Shown one piece after another: positions 15,161-23,018 of a DNA stretch of 27,853 bases; the stretch's first letter is position 1; the number at the start of each line of letters is the position of its first letter. The notes below the pieces were generated by a model, which was given only the letters and a program-made list of their open reading frames with translations, was not told where the DNA came from and searched no databases. A program made the position numbers and the translations under genes. This DNA comes from a virus: positions 6,749 through 34,601 of the IMG/VR virus record IMGVR_UViG_3300030430_004151; one strand, 5' to 3'.

Positions 15161-15298
15161 ATGGATATTCAAAAAGAATTAAAAAATGTTCATAAAAAGT
15201 TAGAAGATATTGAGAAAAAACAAGAAATGTTAAATCGAATACAAGAATTAGAGAGGATTCGTGAGGAAACCCAAGCAAAGAGACCTACTGGACATTAG
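15161..15298 (+). CDS. Small coiled-coil hypothetical protein
   Basis: 45 residues: MDIQKELKNVHKKLEDIEKK, then QEMLNRIQELERIREETQ and AKRPTGH. Leucine/isoleucine spacing suggests a short coiled coil. The frame stays open upstream to 15086 without a standard start codon. AGGGAA (15140-15145) is 15 nt from the ATG, too far for a normal ribosome-binding site, and GAGGAG (15128-15133) is farther. Either initiation is weak or a non-standard start is used. Function unknown. Confidence 0.55.
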   Translation: MDIQKELKNVHKKLEDIEKKQEMLNRIQELERIREETQAKRPTGH

Positions 15299-15316
15299 GT
15301 AAAACTTTGCTATAAT
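15289..15316 (+). promoter_or_regulatory. Sigma-70-like promoter with extended -10
   Basis: TGGACA (15289-15294), 16-bp spacer, TATAAT (15311-15316) with an upstream TG (TGCTATAAT). It overlaps the stop of the coiled-coil gene and lies 23 nt before the membrane-protein ATG at 15340. The near-consensus match suggests early transcription by host RNA polymerase. Confidence 0.65.
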
Positions 15317-15339
15317 ATAGATATTAAAAAATACAAATC

Positions 15340-15723
15340 ATGATCAGAACTTTATTTACAGAATTTCCTGTATCTGATGTTCCTGTAGAAAGGAGTATTA
15401 GTCAGGAGAAGATCAAAAAGTATACTTACTCCAAAGCAGAAGTAGATGTGCTCATTGATGCTGCTGTTGAAAAGGCTGTTGCTGAAGCAAGAAGAATTGA
15501 TGAAGAGTCAATGGCAAAGCACAATCGTGATGCTACTGTCATCAGTATGATTCTTGGATTCACAACTCTTGCATTATTTGTAGACGGTTTGTTAAGAATG
15601 TTGGGAATCATTCCACCCTTTATGGAGATCGATATTAACATCCTAGATAAGATAGAAACAGATATGATAGATAAGATAAAACAAGTTCCTGTACAAAAAT
15701 TATTTCAACACGGTTTCAGATAA
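15340..15723 (+). CDS. Single-span membrane protein, unknown function
   Basis: 127 residues. Residues 30-60 are a charged alanine/glutamate helix (SKAEVDVLIDAAVEKAVAEA). Residues ~66-92 are one hydrophobic span (ISMILGFTTLALFVDGLLRM) followed by GIIPPF. The C-terminal 35 residues form an amphipathic acidic/basic helix. There is no signal peptide; topology is probably N-in. The near-consensus sigma-70 promoter just upstream suggests early expression, so host-membrane interaction early in infection is possible. I do not recognise a family with known function. Confidence 0.7.
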   Translation: MIRTLFTEFPVSDVPVERSISQEKIKKYTYSKAEVDVLIDAAVEKAVAEARRIDEESMAKHNRDATVISMILGFTTLALFVDGLLRMLGIIPPFMEIDINILDKIETDMIDKIKQVPVQKLFQHGFR

Positions 15724-15731
15724 TAAAATAA

Positions 15732-15739
15732 CTAAATAA
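15732..15739 (+). promoter_or_regulatory. CTAAATAA element 3
   Basis: Third identical octamer, 21 nt before the ATG at 15761, in the 37-nt gap after the membrane-protein gene. Confidence 0.4.
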
Positions 15740-15760
15740 ATTGATATATTTTTTTATTCA

Positions 15761-15901
15761 ATGGATAAGGAACCTAAATTTAAAGTAACTTTTGATGGAT
15801 GCTATAATTATAAAAAACTTAAGGATGAAGGATTAGTCGATGATAATTCAGAAGATGATCCGATAGTTCTTATACACACCACACATAATGACGGTTGTTA
15901 A
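15761..15901 (+). CDS. Small acidic hypothetical protein
   Basis: 46 residues: MDKEPKFKVTFDGCYNYKKL, then KDEGLVDDNSEDDPIVLIHT and THNDGC. There is no recognisable domain and no good Shine-Dalgarno. It is supported mainly by filling the gap between two promoter elements and by its CTAAATAA leader. It could be a non-coding spacer instead. Confidence 0.45.
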   Translation: MDKEPKFKVTFDGCYNYKKLKDEGLVDDNSEDDPIVLIHTTHNDGC

Positions 15902-15916
15902 AGTGTCACATTTATC

Positions 15917-15945
15917 TTGACTTAATTTTTAAATTAATCTATAAT
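15917..15945 (+). promoter_or_regulatory. Sigma-70-like promoter TTGACT-17-TATAAT
   Basis: TTGACT (15917-15922), 17-bp spacer, perfect TATAAT (15940-15945), 23 nt before the ATG at 15969. Near-ideal host-type promoter, probably early, serving the small genes at 15969-16408. Confidence 0.75.
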
Positions 15946-15968
15946 GTGTATGTAAATGATTCAAAGCA

Positions 15969-16175
15969 ATGACGCTTACTACTAAATTCAAAAAAGATCT
16001 CAACACTCTTAAAGCAGCTGCCGAAAGAGAAATTTATTTGGATGTAAAACATCCCAAATTATATAAAAAGGTATGTAGATACTATCAGAATGAAGTTGAG
16101 TTAGTTGGAGAAGATCCAGATGCAGATTATAATTTAATCATTGAGTGCATCAAACAAGATTTAGCGGAGGTTTAA
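15969..16175 (+). CDS. Small conserved hypothetical protein
   Basis: 68 residues, charged and helical: MTLTTKFKKDLNTLKAAAER, then EIYLDVKHPKLYKKVCRYYQ and an acidic tail ending CIKQDLAEV. It sits behind a near-consensus sigma-70 promoter, so early expression is likely. It resembles a small protein common in T4-like cyanophages. No catalytic or binding motif is visible; function is unknown. Its end precedes the next ATG by 5 nt. Confidence 0.7.
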   Translation: MTLTTKFKKDLNTLKAAAEREIYLDVKHPKLYKKVCRYYQNEVELVGEDPDADYNLIIECIKQDLAEV

Positions 16176-16180
16176 TTATT

Positions 16181-16408
16181 ATGATTGAAGTGATTCGTCA
16201 AAAAGATCCTTACAGGTATGTGAAGATGCCTGATCTACTTGAGAATGGTCAACCAGACTATCGTATTCAGAAATGGAATAATTATAATGGTTACAAAGAT
16301 ATGTACCTTTGTGATAATTGGATGCAAATGAAAACAGCTATTCAAGATTTTGAATACACAAAATGGTTAGATCCTGCAGGTGTACCTTGTTATATTAAAG
16401 ACGAATGA
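16181..16408 (+). CDS. Small conserved hypothetical protein
   Basis: 75 residues from ATG 16181, chosen because GGAGG (16166-16170) lies 10 nt upstream; a GTG at 16145 would overlap the previous gene by 31 nt. The protein is rich in aromatic residues ([20 protein letters not shown], then [16 protein letters not shown]) and Pro/Gly turns. No motif is recognised. Its stop overlaps the first gene of the sugar cassette by 4 nt (ATGA). Confidence 0.65.
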   Translation: MIEVIRQKDPYRYVKMPDLLENGQPDYRIQKWNNYNGYKDMYLCDNWMQMKTAIQDFEYTKWLDPAGVPCYIKDE

Positions 16409-16743
16409 AATATGAAAGACCTTGGGGATGGTATATAACAATTGATGAGGGGTATGGGTATAAGGTAAAAAGAATAGAAGTTAAACCTAATGCAAAACTT
16501 TCATTACAGTTGCACCATCATCGTGCAGAACATTGGATAGTTGTAAAAGGAACTGCTTTGGTTGAAGTGGGTAAAGATCAAATAATACTACACGAAAATC
16601 AAAGCACTTATATTCCTATAGGATCAAAACATCGACTTTCAAATCCAGGTTCAATACCTCTTCAGATAATTGAAGTTCAAAGTGGAATGTATCTTGAAGA
16701 AGATGATATTGTCAGGTTTGAAGATTCTTATGGAAGAAGTTGA
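16405..16743 (+). CDS. Cupin phosphomannose isomerase-like protein (type II MPI domain)
   Basis: 112 residues, a single cupin corresponding to the C-terminal isomerase domain of ManC/type II mannose-6-phosphate isomerases. It starts with ERPWGWY and has [20 protein letters not shown] (H37-H39, E42, H43), [14 protein letters not shown] with H76, and closes [20 protein letters not shown]. It would interconvert fructose-6-P and mannose-6-P, feeding GDP-mannose synthesis. The GDP-mannose pyrophosphorylase half is absent and no pyrophosphorylase or phosphomannomutase is in the window, so host enzymes would have to complete the route. It opens the glycan cassette, before the sigma-70-like promoter. 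Confidence 0.85.
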   Translation: MKYERPWGWYITIDEGYGYKVKRIEVKPNAKLSLQLHHHRAEHWIVVKGTALVEVGKDQIILHENQSTYIPIGSKHRLSNPGSIPLQIIEVQSGMYLEEDDIVRFEDSYGRS

Positions 16744-16768
16744 CAATTTGTGTAGATAGTAGTAATAT
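16740..16768 (+). promoter_or_regulatory. Sigma-70-like promoter TTGACA-17-TAATAT for the glycan cassette
   Basis: Perfect -35 TTGACA (16740-16745) overlapping the stop of the cupin gene, 17-bp spacer, TAATAT as -10 (4 of 6 bases). AAGGAA follows just before the ATG at 16796. Placement in the only sizeable gap of the cassette suggests it drives the downstream operon early in infection. Confidence 0.6.
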
Positions 16769-16795
16769 AGATATATTATTACTCAAGGAAAAAAA

Positions 16796-17875
16796 ATGAG
16801 TCAATACAAAAAAACAGCATTAGTATTAGGTGCAGGTGGATTCATCGGTAGTCATATGGTGAAGAGACTTCGTTCTGAGGGATACTGGGTACGTGGTGTT
16901 GATCTTAAAGAACCAGAGTTTTCAAAAACAGAAGCAAATGAATTTGTTATCGGTGATTTAAGAGAAGTTAGTTTTGTTCGTCGTGTAATTCAATTCAAAG
17001 GTTATCAAGGTAACTTTTATAATTCAGTCCCATATCGATTTTTAGAATCATTCGATGAGATTTATCAGTTTGCTGCTGATATGGGTGGTGCAGGTTTTGT
17101 ATTCACTGGTGAAAATGATGCAGATATTATGCATAACTCTGTATCAATTAACTTAAATGTTCTTGAGGAGCAACGTAAATTTAATGAAGATTATAAAGTA
17201 AATAAAACAAAAATATTTTACTCTGGTTCAGCATGTATGTATCCAGAGCATAATCAACTTGACCCTAATAATCCTGATTGTCGTGAATCATCAGCATATC
17301 CAGCAGACCCAGACTCAGAGTACGGATGGGAGAAACTCTTTTCTGAACGTCTATACCTCGCTTACAGTCGTAATTACGATATTCCTGTGCGTATTGCCAG
17401 GTATCATAATATCTTCGGACCAGAAGGAACTTGGGAAGGAGGTAGAGAAAAAGCACCAGCAGCAATCTGTAGAAAAGTAGCTTATGCAGGTCTTGCCGAT
17501 ACTATCGAAGTATGGGGTGATGGTGAGCAGACTCGATCATTCCTTTACATTGATGAATGTATTGAAGCAACACGTAGATTGATGGAATCTGATTTTATAG
17601 GACCTGTGAATATTGGTTCAGAAGAGATGGTTACTATTAATGAGTTAGTAAGAATAACTGCAAAAGTAGCACACAAATCTATAGGCAGAAATCACATTGA
17701 AGGTCCTTTAGGTGTTCGTGGACGTAACTCAAATAATGATCTCGTTAGAGAAAAATTAGGATGGGATTATTCACAACCTCTTGAAGAAGGTATTCGCAAA
17801 ACTTATGAGTGGATTGAAGAGCAAGTAGAACCATTAAAAGCAGAGGAGGATCTCGAATTACTTTATAATTCATAA
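16796..17875 (+). CDS. GDP-mannose 3,5-epimerase homologue
   Basis: 359 residues, extended SDR. GAGGFIG (12-18) binds NAD. Features shared with plant GDP-mannose 3,5-epimerase (GME) are unusually complete: AADMGG, SACMYPE with C147 (catalytic acid/base), EYGWEK with Y176 and K180, RYHNIFGP, GGREKAPAA with K219 (second acid/base), WGDGEQTRSF, FIGPVNIGSEEMV and GPLGVRGRNS. GME converts GDP-D-mannose to GDP-L-galactose (and GDP-L-gulose). An apparent insertion of ~20 residues (about 66-86, GYQGNFYNSVPYRF) precedes AADMGG. GDP-mannose is the natural substrate of the family; a GDP-heptose is an alternative here. It overlaps the next gene by 1 nt. Confidence 0.88.
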   Translation: MSQYKKTALVLGAGGFIGSHMVKRLRSEGYWVRGVDLKEPEFSKTEANEFVIGDLREVSFVRRVIQFKGYQGNFYNSVPYRFLESFDEIYQFAADMGGAGFVFTGENDADIMHNSVSINLNVLEEQRKFNEDYKVNKTKIFYSGSACMYPEHNQLDPNNPDCRESSAYPADPDSEYGWEKLFSERLYLAYSRNYDIPVRIARYHNIFGPEGTWEGGREKAPAAICRKVAYAGLADTIEVWGDGEQTRSFLYIDECIEATRRLMESDFIGPVNIGSEEMVTINELVRITAKVAHKSIGRNHIEGPLGVRGRNSNNDLVREKLGWDYSQPLEEGIRKTYEWIEEQVEPLKAEEDLELLYNS

Positions 17876-18723
17876 TGAAAGTTGCTATTCTTGGTTCAAG
17901 TGGTCAGATAGGTGCATATCTTACAGAGTATCTTCGTAAAAAAGAACATTTAGTAAGAGAATTTGATATTGTAAATGATCCACATGAAGATATGACTCAC
18001 ATCCCAAATCCATTTTTACGAAATGTAATTATGGATTCTGATTTTGTTTTCTTTCTTGCATTTGATGTTGGTGGTTCACACTATCTAAAGAAGTACCAAC
18101 ATACTTTTAAGTTTCTTGATAATAATGCAAGAATGATGGCAAATGTTTTTGGTCATTTGAGTGATTATAAAAAACCATTCGTATTTGCATCATCTCAGAT
18201 GAGTAATATGAGTTACTCTCCATATGGTGTGATGAAAAGAGTTGGTGAGATGTATACAAAATCTCTAGATGGATTAATTGTTAAGTTTTGGAATGTATAT
18301 GGCATTGAAAATGATATGGAGAAAGCACATGTAATCACAGATTTTATACGAAAAGGGTTTGAAACTGGCATTATAGATATGATGACAGATGGAACTGAAG
18401 AAAGGGAGTTTCTTTATGCCGAAGACTGTTGTGAAGCGTTGGAGTCCGTTATGCAAAACTATGATCGACTCACTTCTAATGACGAACTTCATATTACTAC
18501 TGGTAATTCCACAACTATATTGGAAATTGCACAAAATATACAAAAATTATTTTCCAACATTGGAAAAGAAGTTGTAATTAAACCAGCAGATTCTAAAGAT
18601 GAAGTACAGAAAGATGCTAGAAATGTATCAGATCCTTACATACAAAAATTTTGGAGATCTACAACTTCAGTAAAAGAGGGTTTGACAAAAGTATTTTATG
18701 AAATGAAAAAAAATTATGAGTAA
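17875..18723 (+). CDS. NAD-dependent sugar epimerase/dehydratase (extended SDR)
   Basis: 282 residues. GSSGQIG (7-13) is the dinucleotide-binding loop, FASSQMS supplies the serine (S106/S107), and Y117-x3-K121 (SPYGVMK) the catalytic pair. KFWNVYG and TDGTEEREFLYAEDC are the standard substrate-domain blocks, so the fold is complete. The specificity is not evident: it is not a clear GDP-mannose 4,6-dehydratase or GDP-fucose synthase. Being next to the GME homologue suggests a GDP- or UDP-sugar substrate. It overlaps the GT10-like gene by 8 nt. Confidence 0.8.
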   Translation: MKVAILGSSGQIGAYLTEYLRKKEHLVREFDIVNDPHEDMTHIPNPFLRNVIMDSDFVFFLAFDVGGSHYLKKYQHTFKFLDNNARMMANVFGHLSDYKKPFVFASSQMSNMSYSPYGVMKRVGEMYTKSLDGLIVKFWNVYGIENDMEKAHVITDFIRKGFETGIIDMMTDGTEEREFLYAEDCCEALESVMQNYDRLTSNDELHITTGNSTTILEIAQNIQKLFSNIGKEVVIKPADSKDEVQKDARNVSDPYIQKFWRSTTSVKEGLTKVFYEMKKNYE

Positions 18724-19516
18724 GTTTAAATTTAATCTTTATTGTAATGATACATTAGAACCATCAAGTTCTGATAAAAATACACCAAAATATGTAGAAT
18801 GGGATTATCACGGAAATGGTGATGTTAATTTATATGTTAGTCAAAGAGCTCTCGATGCGATTAATGATAGATCAGGAAAACCAACTTATATTTGGTTATT
18901 AGAATCAAGACAAATTATTCCTCAATTTTATGATTGGGTTTTGAATAATTATGATTTTGTGATGTCAAGAGTTGATGGTATTTTTAGTTGTGATGAATCT
19001 GTTTGTGAAAAGTATGAAGGTGTATCTTATGGTATTACAAACGCAGCACCTTGGGTAGTAGATAGACAGATCTATAAAAAAACTAAATTAGTATCAATGA
19101 TTGCATCAAATAAAAGAATGTGTGAAGGTCATTTAAAAAGATTATCTTTCGTTGATAAGTTCAGAGATAAATTAGATTTTTATGGTCGTGGTTTTAACGA
19201 AATATCTTGTAAAGAAGAAGGATTGAAAGATTATATGTTTTCTGTTGGTATTGAAAATGCAGTTTATGATACTTACTTTACAGAAAAACTAACAGATTGT
19301 TTTGCTTGTGGGACGATTCCAATATTTTACGGGTGTAGAGGAGTTACAAAATACTTTAATGAAGATGGTATTATATTTTTAGATGACAACTTTGATTTAT
19401 CTACCTTGACAGAAGACTTATATTACTCTAAAATAGAAGCAGTAAAAGATAACTTTGAAAGAGCTATCAATTTTCCAGTTGCGGAAGACTATCTTTATAC
19501 AACTTATTTTAAGTAA
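18716..19516 (+). CDS. Glycosyltransferase, GT10 fucosyltransferase-like
   Basis: 266 residues. The C-terminal half has the GT10 donor-site blocks: IASNKRMCEGHLKRLSFVDK (129-148), similar to the xxSNCxxxxxR..xV motif, and GIENAVYDTYFTEKLTDCFA (178-197), matching FENSxxxDYVTEKLYDAL, followed by CGTIPIFYGC. In this family these residues bind GDP-L-fucose (alpha-1,3/1,4-fucosyltransferases). The protein is shorter than most bacterial GT10 enzymes and lacks a membrane anchor, so it acts in the cytoplasm. The actual donor may be another GDP-sugar. A 3-nt gap separates it from nadE. Confidence 0.75.
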   Translation: MSKFKFNLYCNDTLEPSSSDKNTPKYVEWDYHGNGDVNLYVSQRALDAINDRSGKPTYIWLLESRQIIPQFYDWVLNNYDFVMSRVDGIFSCDESVCEKYEGVSYGITNAAPWVVDRQIYKKTKLVSMIASNKRMCEGHLKRLSFVDKFRDKLDFYGRGFNEISCKEEGLKDYMFSVGIENAVYDTYFTEKLTDCFACGTIPIFYGCRGVTKYFNEDGIIFLDDNFDLSTLTEDLYYSKIEAVKDNFERAINFPVAEDYLYTTYFK

Positions 19517-19519
19517 CTT

Positions 19520-20296
19520 ATGAACCGTATAGAAAGTTATCCAAAGTTAACAATTGATATTGTAAAATGGATAAAAGATTATTATTACTATAATAATATT
19601 GACACTCTTGTTGTTGGTGTGTCTGGTGGAATTGACTCTGCTGTTGTATCTACATTATGTGCAGAGACAGGTCTTCCAACTTATGTGATTACTATGCCAT
19701 TAGATTCAAAGAAAGAGAATACTGAGTTGTCAAATTTACATGCTAAAGAACTTGATGAGAAGTATGAAAATGTCGAAATTTTAGATATAGATTTATCAGG
19801 AGTATTTCATACTTTAATCTCTACTATAGGACTTCAAACAAGTAAAGAAGGATATACTTATAATCGAGATTTAATTACGAATGAACATTCAAATGCGAAT
19901 ACTAAATCAAGATTACGTATGGTAACTCTATATCAGATTGCAGGTTCAGTTGGTGGTATCGTTGTTGGTACAGGAAATAAGGTAGAAGATTATGGTGTAG
20001 GATTCTATACAAAGTATGGTGATGGTGGTGTTGATATTGCACCGATTGCTGATTTATATAAAACTGAAGTATGGGAATTAGGAAAACATTTAAAAGTCAA
20101 TGAACTTATAATCAAAGCTAAACCAACTGATGGTTTATGGGGTGACTCAAGAACTGATGAAGATCAACTTGGAGCATCATATGAACAGTTAGAAGAGGCA
20201 ATGGAATATGGCACAGGTCCTGCTGTAAAAATATTGGGTGAATATAATGAAAGAAATAAACATAAAATGAATCCTATACCTACATTTAAATTATGA
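19520..20296 (+). CDS. nadE: NH3-dependent NAD synthetase
   Basis: 258 residues, single-domain type without a glutaminase module. SGGIDS (35-40) is the ATP-pyrophosphatase PP-loop. ANTKSRLRMVTLYQIA and GTGNKVEDYGVGFYTKYGDG, then IAPIADLYKTEVWELG, are the family signatures for NaAD and ATP binding. It converts nicotinate adenine dinucleotide, ATP and ammonia to NAD. Its place inside a sugar cassette between a GT and an NAD-linked dehydrogenase suggests NAD support for those enzymes or restoration of NAD during infection. A related PP-loop amidotransferase acting on a sugar is a weaker alternative. The stop overlaps the next start (ATGA). Confidence 0.88.
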   Translation: MNRIESYPKLTIDIVKWIKDYYYYNNIDTLVVGVSGGIDSAVVSTLCAETGLPTYVITMPLDSKKENTELSNLHAKELDEKYENVEILDIDLSGVFHTLISTIGLQTSKEGYTYNRDLITNEHSNANTKSRLRMVTLYQIAGSVGGIVVGTGNKVEDYGVGFYTKYGDGGVDIAPIADLYKTEVWELGKHLKVNELIIKAKPTDGLWGDSRTDEDQLGASYEQLEEAMEYGTGPAVKILGEYNERNKHKMNPIPTFKL

Positions 20297-21459
20297 AAAT
20301 AGGAGTTATTGGAGCAGGAAGATTAGGAATATGTTTTGCTCTTCTTTGTGAAGCAGCAGGATATGAAGTAGTCGTTTCTGATATTAGAGAAGATTATGTA
20401 AATGATCTCAATCAAAGAAAAATTGAAACTACTGAACCAGAGGTAGAGAATCTTTTAAAGGTAGCAAAAAACTTTAGAGCAACCACAAGCAATCAACAAA
20501 TTATTAGAGAATGCGATTTAATTTATACACTAGTACCAACACCATCATTAGAAGATGGTTCTTATGATGTATCTGCAGTTTGGGAAGTTGTAGAAGATTT
20601 CAAACAAGAAATGAAAATAGCAAACTATCCTAAAAATTTTATTGTAGGATGTACGACAAATCCTGGTGATTGTGAATTGTTCCGAAAAGAATTACCACAG
20701 AGTGTAAGTGTATATTATAATCCAGAATTTATTGCACAAGGATCGATTGTTAGAGATTTGAGAAAAGCAGATATGGTTCTACTTGGATACAGTCCTTCTA
20801 ATTCTGAATATGAAAAAACAATATATGAAATTGAAGAGTTATATAAAAAGATACAAACAACCAGAGCAATCGTTTGTGTGATGTCAAATACATCTGCAGA
20901 GATTACAAAGATAGCTTTGAATTGTTTTCTTACAACTAAAATCAGTTATGCAAATATGCTTGGTGATGTTTTAAGAAATGCTGGTTGTGGAGATGAAATA
21001 CCAACTGTATTGAGTGCAATTGGAACTGATAGTCGAGTCGGTAGAAAATATCTTAGATATGGATTCGGTTATGGCGGTCCTTGTTTCCCTAGAGATAATA
21101 GAGCATTTGCTTCATTTGCAAAAAATGTTGGTTTAGATTATAATTTAGGATATGTTACTGATGCAATCAATAATCAACATGCTAAATTATTATGTGATTA
21201 CTATGATCAAGTCAACGAAAATCTACCTTTCTTTTTCTCATATATAACTTACAAGAAAGGAACTGACATCTTAACTGAAAGTCAACAATATCGTTTGTGT
21301 ATTGATCTTTTAGATAGGGGTCGCAAGGTTTACATTCAAAATGATACTCGTGTCATACCACAAATTAGATCTGAACTAATTGATAAGTATGGAGATAGAG
21401 TAAAAATTGTAGATAACAAAGAAAACATTACTGAAAAGATTTTTATTATTGAATTATGA
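20293..21459 (+). CDS. UDP-glucose/GDP-mannose-type 6-dehydrogenase
   Basis: 388 residues, the usual family length. GAGRLG (7-12) begins the NAD domain. YNPEFIAQGSIVRDL, NCFLTTKISYAN (K216, N221) and GYGGPCFPRD with catalytic C264 are the family signatures. A C-terminal YKKGTDILTESQ matches the FKxxTDDIRES donor-domain motif. It would oxidise the C6 hydroxyl of a nucleotide sugar to the uronic acid in two NAD-dependent steps. UDP-Glc, GDP-Man and UDP-ManNAc cannot be told apart by eye. It is a large NAD consumer directly after nadE, overlapped by 4 nt. It overlaps the following GT11 gene by 4 nt. Confidence 0.9.
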   Translation: MKIGVIGAGRLGICFALLCEAAGYEVVVSDIREDYVNDLNQRKIETTEPEVENLLKVAKNFRATTSNQQIIRECDLIYTLVPTPSLEDGSYDVSAVWEVVEDFKQEMKIANYPKNFIVGCTTNPGDCELFRKELPQSVSVYYNPEFIAQGSIVRDLRKADMVLLGYSPSNSEYEKTIYEIEELYKKIQTTRAIVCVMSNTSAEITKIALNCFLTTKISYANMLGDVLRNAGCGDEIPTVLSAIGTDSRVGRKYLRYGFGYGGPCFPRDNRAFASFAKNVGLDYNLGYVTDAINNQHAKLLCDYYDQVNENLPFFFSYITYKKGTDILTESQQYRLCIDLLDRGRKVYIQNDTRVIPQIRSELIDKYGDRVKIVDNKENITEKIFIIEL

Positions 21460-22316
21460 TTGGATATGATAGATTAGGTTGTAATGGTCGTCTGGGTAAT
21501 CAGATGTTTCAATATGCAGCATTAAGAGGTATTGCTGCAAAAAGAAATTTTGAATGGAAAATACCTCCAGAGGATTATGACCATACAGCTAACTATGGTC
21601 TTTTTGAAACATTTGAAATGTCAGATGTTAAAGAAAATAATTTTGGATTTATCAATGGTGAAATTGCATCAGAAAATGATCACTGTTTTATTGAAGAATT
21701 TTTTACTGAATGTCCAGACAATATATCTTTAGATGGTTTCTTTCAAACAGAAAAATATTTTAATCATATAGAAGATCAAATTCGTAAAGAGTTTACATTC
21801 AAAGAACAATATTTAAAACCTTGTAGAGATTATATTGATTCACTAGATAAAGCACCTATTTTTTTACATATTCGCCAAGCAGATAATATAGGAAGAGAAC
21901 AATATCATCCAATACTACCTATATCATATTTTGAAGAATGTCTTCAAGAATTTCCAGAAGATACACCTTGTTTTGTTTTTACTGATGATTTGAATTGGTG
22001 TAAATCTCAAGATTACTTTAATCAAGATAAGTTTTTATTTAATGAAAATGCCGACAGGTATGACTATGTAAGTATGGATGGTCTTGGTAAAATGCAGAAT
22101 ACATTGTTACCACAAGTTGACTTATGTTTGATGTCTTTGTGTTCTGGTGCTATAATAGCAAATAGTTCTTTCTCTTGGTGGGGTGCTTGGTTGCAAAATG
22201 ATCGTGGAAAAGTGATTGCTCCAGATCCTAAAAAATGGTTTGGAACATCAATGACACATTTGGATACATCAGATGTTGTACCTGAACGTTGGTTAATTAA
22301 AGAATGGAGTAAGTAA
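21456..22316 (+). CDS. Glycosyltransferase GT11-like (alpha-1,2-fucosyltransferase fold), copy 1
   Basis: 286 residues. GRLGNQMFQYAALRG (11-25) is the GT11 motif near the N-terminus, DLCLMSLCSGAIIANSSFSW and WGAW (222-244) the closing motif. The donor-binding HxRRxD motif reads HIRQAD (138-143), with the second Arg replaced by Gln. GT11 enzymes transfer L-fucose from GDP-fucose to form alpha-1,2 linkages. The substitution may shift donor preference or lower activity. First of three paralogues in 4.1 kb. The gene is followed by an FkbM-like methyltransferase (1-nt overlap). Confidence 0.88.
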   Translation: MIGYDRLGCNGRLGNQMFQYAALRGIAAKRNFEWKIPPEDYDHTANYGLFETFEMSDVKENNFGFINGEIASENDHCFIEEFFTECPDNISLDGFFQTEKYFNHIEDQIRKEFTFKEQYLKPCRDYIDSLDKAPIFLHIRQADNIGREQYHPILPISYFEECLQEFPEDTPCFVFTDDLNWCKSQDYFNQDKFLFNENADRYDYVSMDGLGKMQNTLLPQVDLCLMSLCSGAIIANSSFSWWGAWLQNDRGKVIAPDPKKWFGTSMTHLDTSDVVPERWLIKEWSK

Positions 22317-23014
22317 TGCTTGATTATAAAACTTTAAGTTATGCAAATGACATTGGAGCAGGTGGTCTTCAAGATATATTTGCTATGATTGTTTTTGGTA
22401 AAGAATACAAAGGAACTTTTGTTGATATTGGATGTCGTCATCCAGTATTACATAGTAATAGTTATTTGTTGGAACAATATGGTTGGAAAGGATTTGCAGT
22501 TGACTTAGAATTTTATACTCCAGAGTGGAAACAATATAGACCAAATTCTGTATATAAAAATATGGATGCTTTTATGGTAAATTATGAGCAACAGTTTAAA
22601 AATTTAGAAATGGAATCACCAATAGATTTTCTTTCTGTTGACTTAGAACTTCCTGGTGAAAGATTGAATATATTAAAAAAAGTATTTGAAACTGGTTATG
22701 AATTTAAAACGATTACAATTGAGCATGATGCATATTGCCAACCAGTAGAATTAGAAAAAATACCGCAAAGAGAATATCTCACAGAAAAAGGATATACTCT
22801 TGTAAGGAAAGATGAGATTATTGAAGACTTTTGGATTAATCCAAAGTATATTAATGAGGATCAATATCAATTATTAAAATCACATAATACTGGTCCTGAA
22901 GAAATACATCCTTGGATATTTTTAAAACAAGAACATAATTATGATTGGATGCACTTCTATGATCAAATAGATTTTAATAGTATTCCTGAATTTGTAGACT
23001 CTAAACCTTATTAA
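22316..23014 (+). CDS. FkbM-like SAM-dependent methyltransferase
   Basis: 232 residues. The core FVDIGCRHPVLHSNSYLLEQ (35-54) has the SAM-binding glycine-containing loop and the N/S-rich helix of the FkbM family; GFAVDLE follows as the second acidic motif, and PIDFLSVDLELPGERLNIL and ITIEHD the later strands. FkbM-type enzymes often O-methylate sugar hydroxyls in glycan clusters. Acting on a glycan product of the neighbouring transferases is likely but inferred. No signal or TM segment. Confidence 0.75.
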   Translation: MLDYKTLSYANDIGAGGLQDIFAMIVFGKEYKGTFVDIGCRHPVLHSNSYLLEQYGWKGFAVDLEFYTPEWKQYRPNSVYKNMDAFMVNYEQQFKNLEMESPIDFLSVDLELPGERLNILKKVFETGYEFKTITIEHDAYCQPVELEKIPQREYLTEKGYTLVRKDEIIEDFWINPKYINEDQYQLLKSHNTGPEEIHPWIFLKQEHNYDWMHFYDQIDFNSIPEFVDSKPY

Positions 23015-23018
23015 TACA

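Noticed and set aside
17875-18723. Possible GDP-L-fucose synthase
   Set aside because: It is an extended SDR but lacks sequence features that I can tie to Fcl/WcaG specifically; left as unspecified epimerase/dehydratase.
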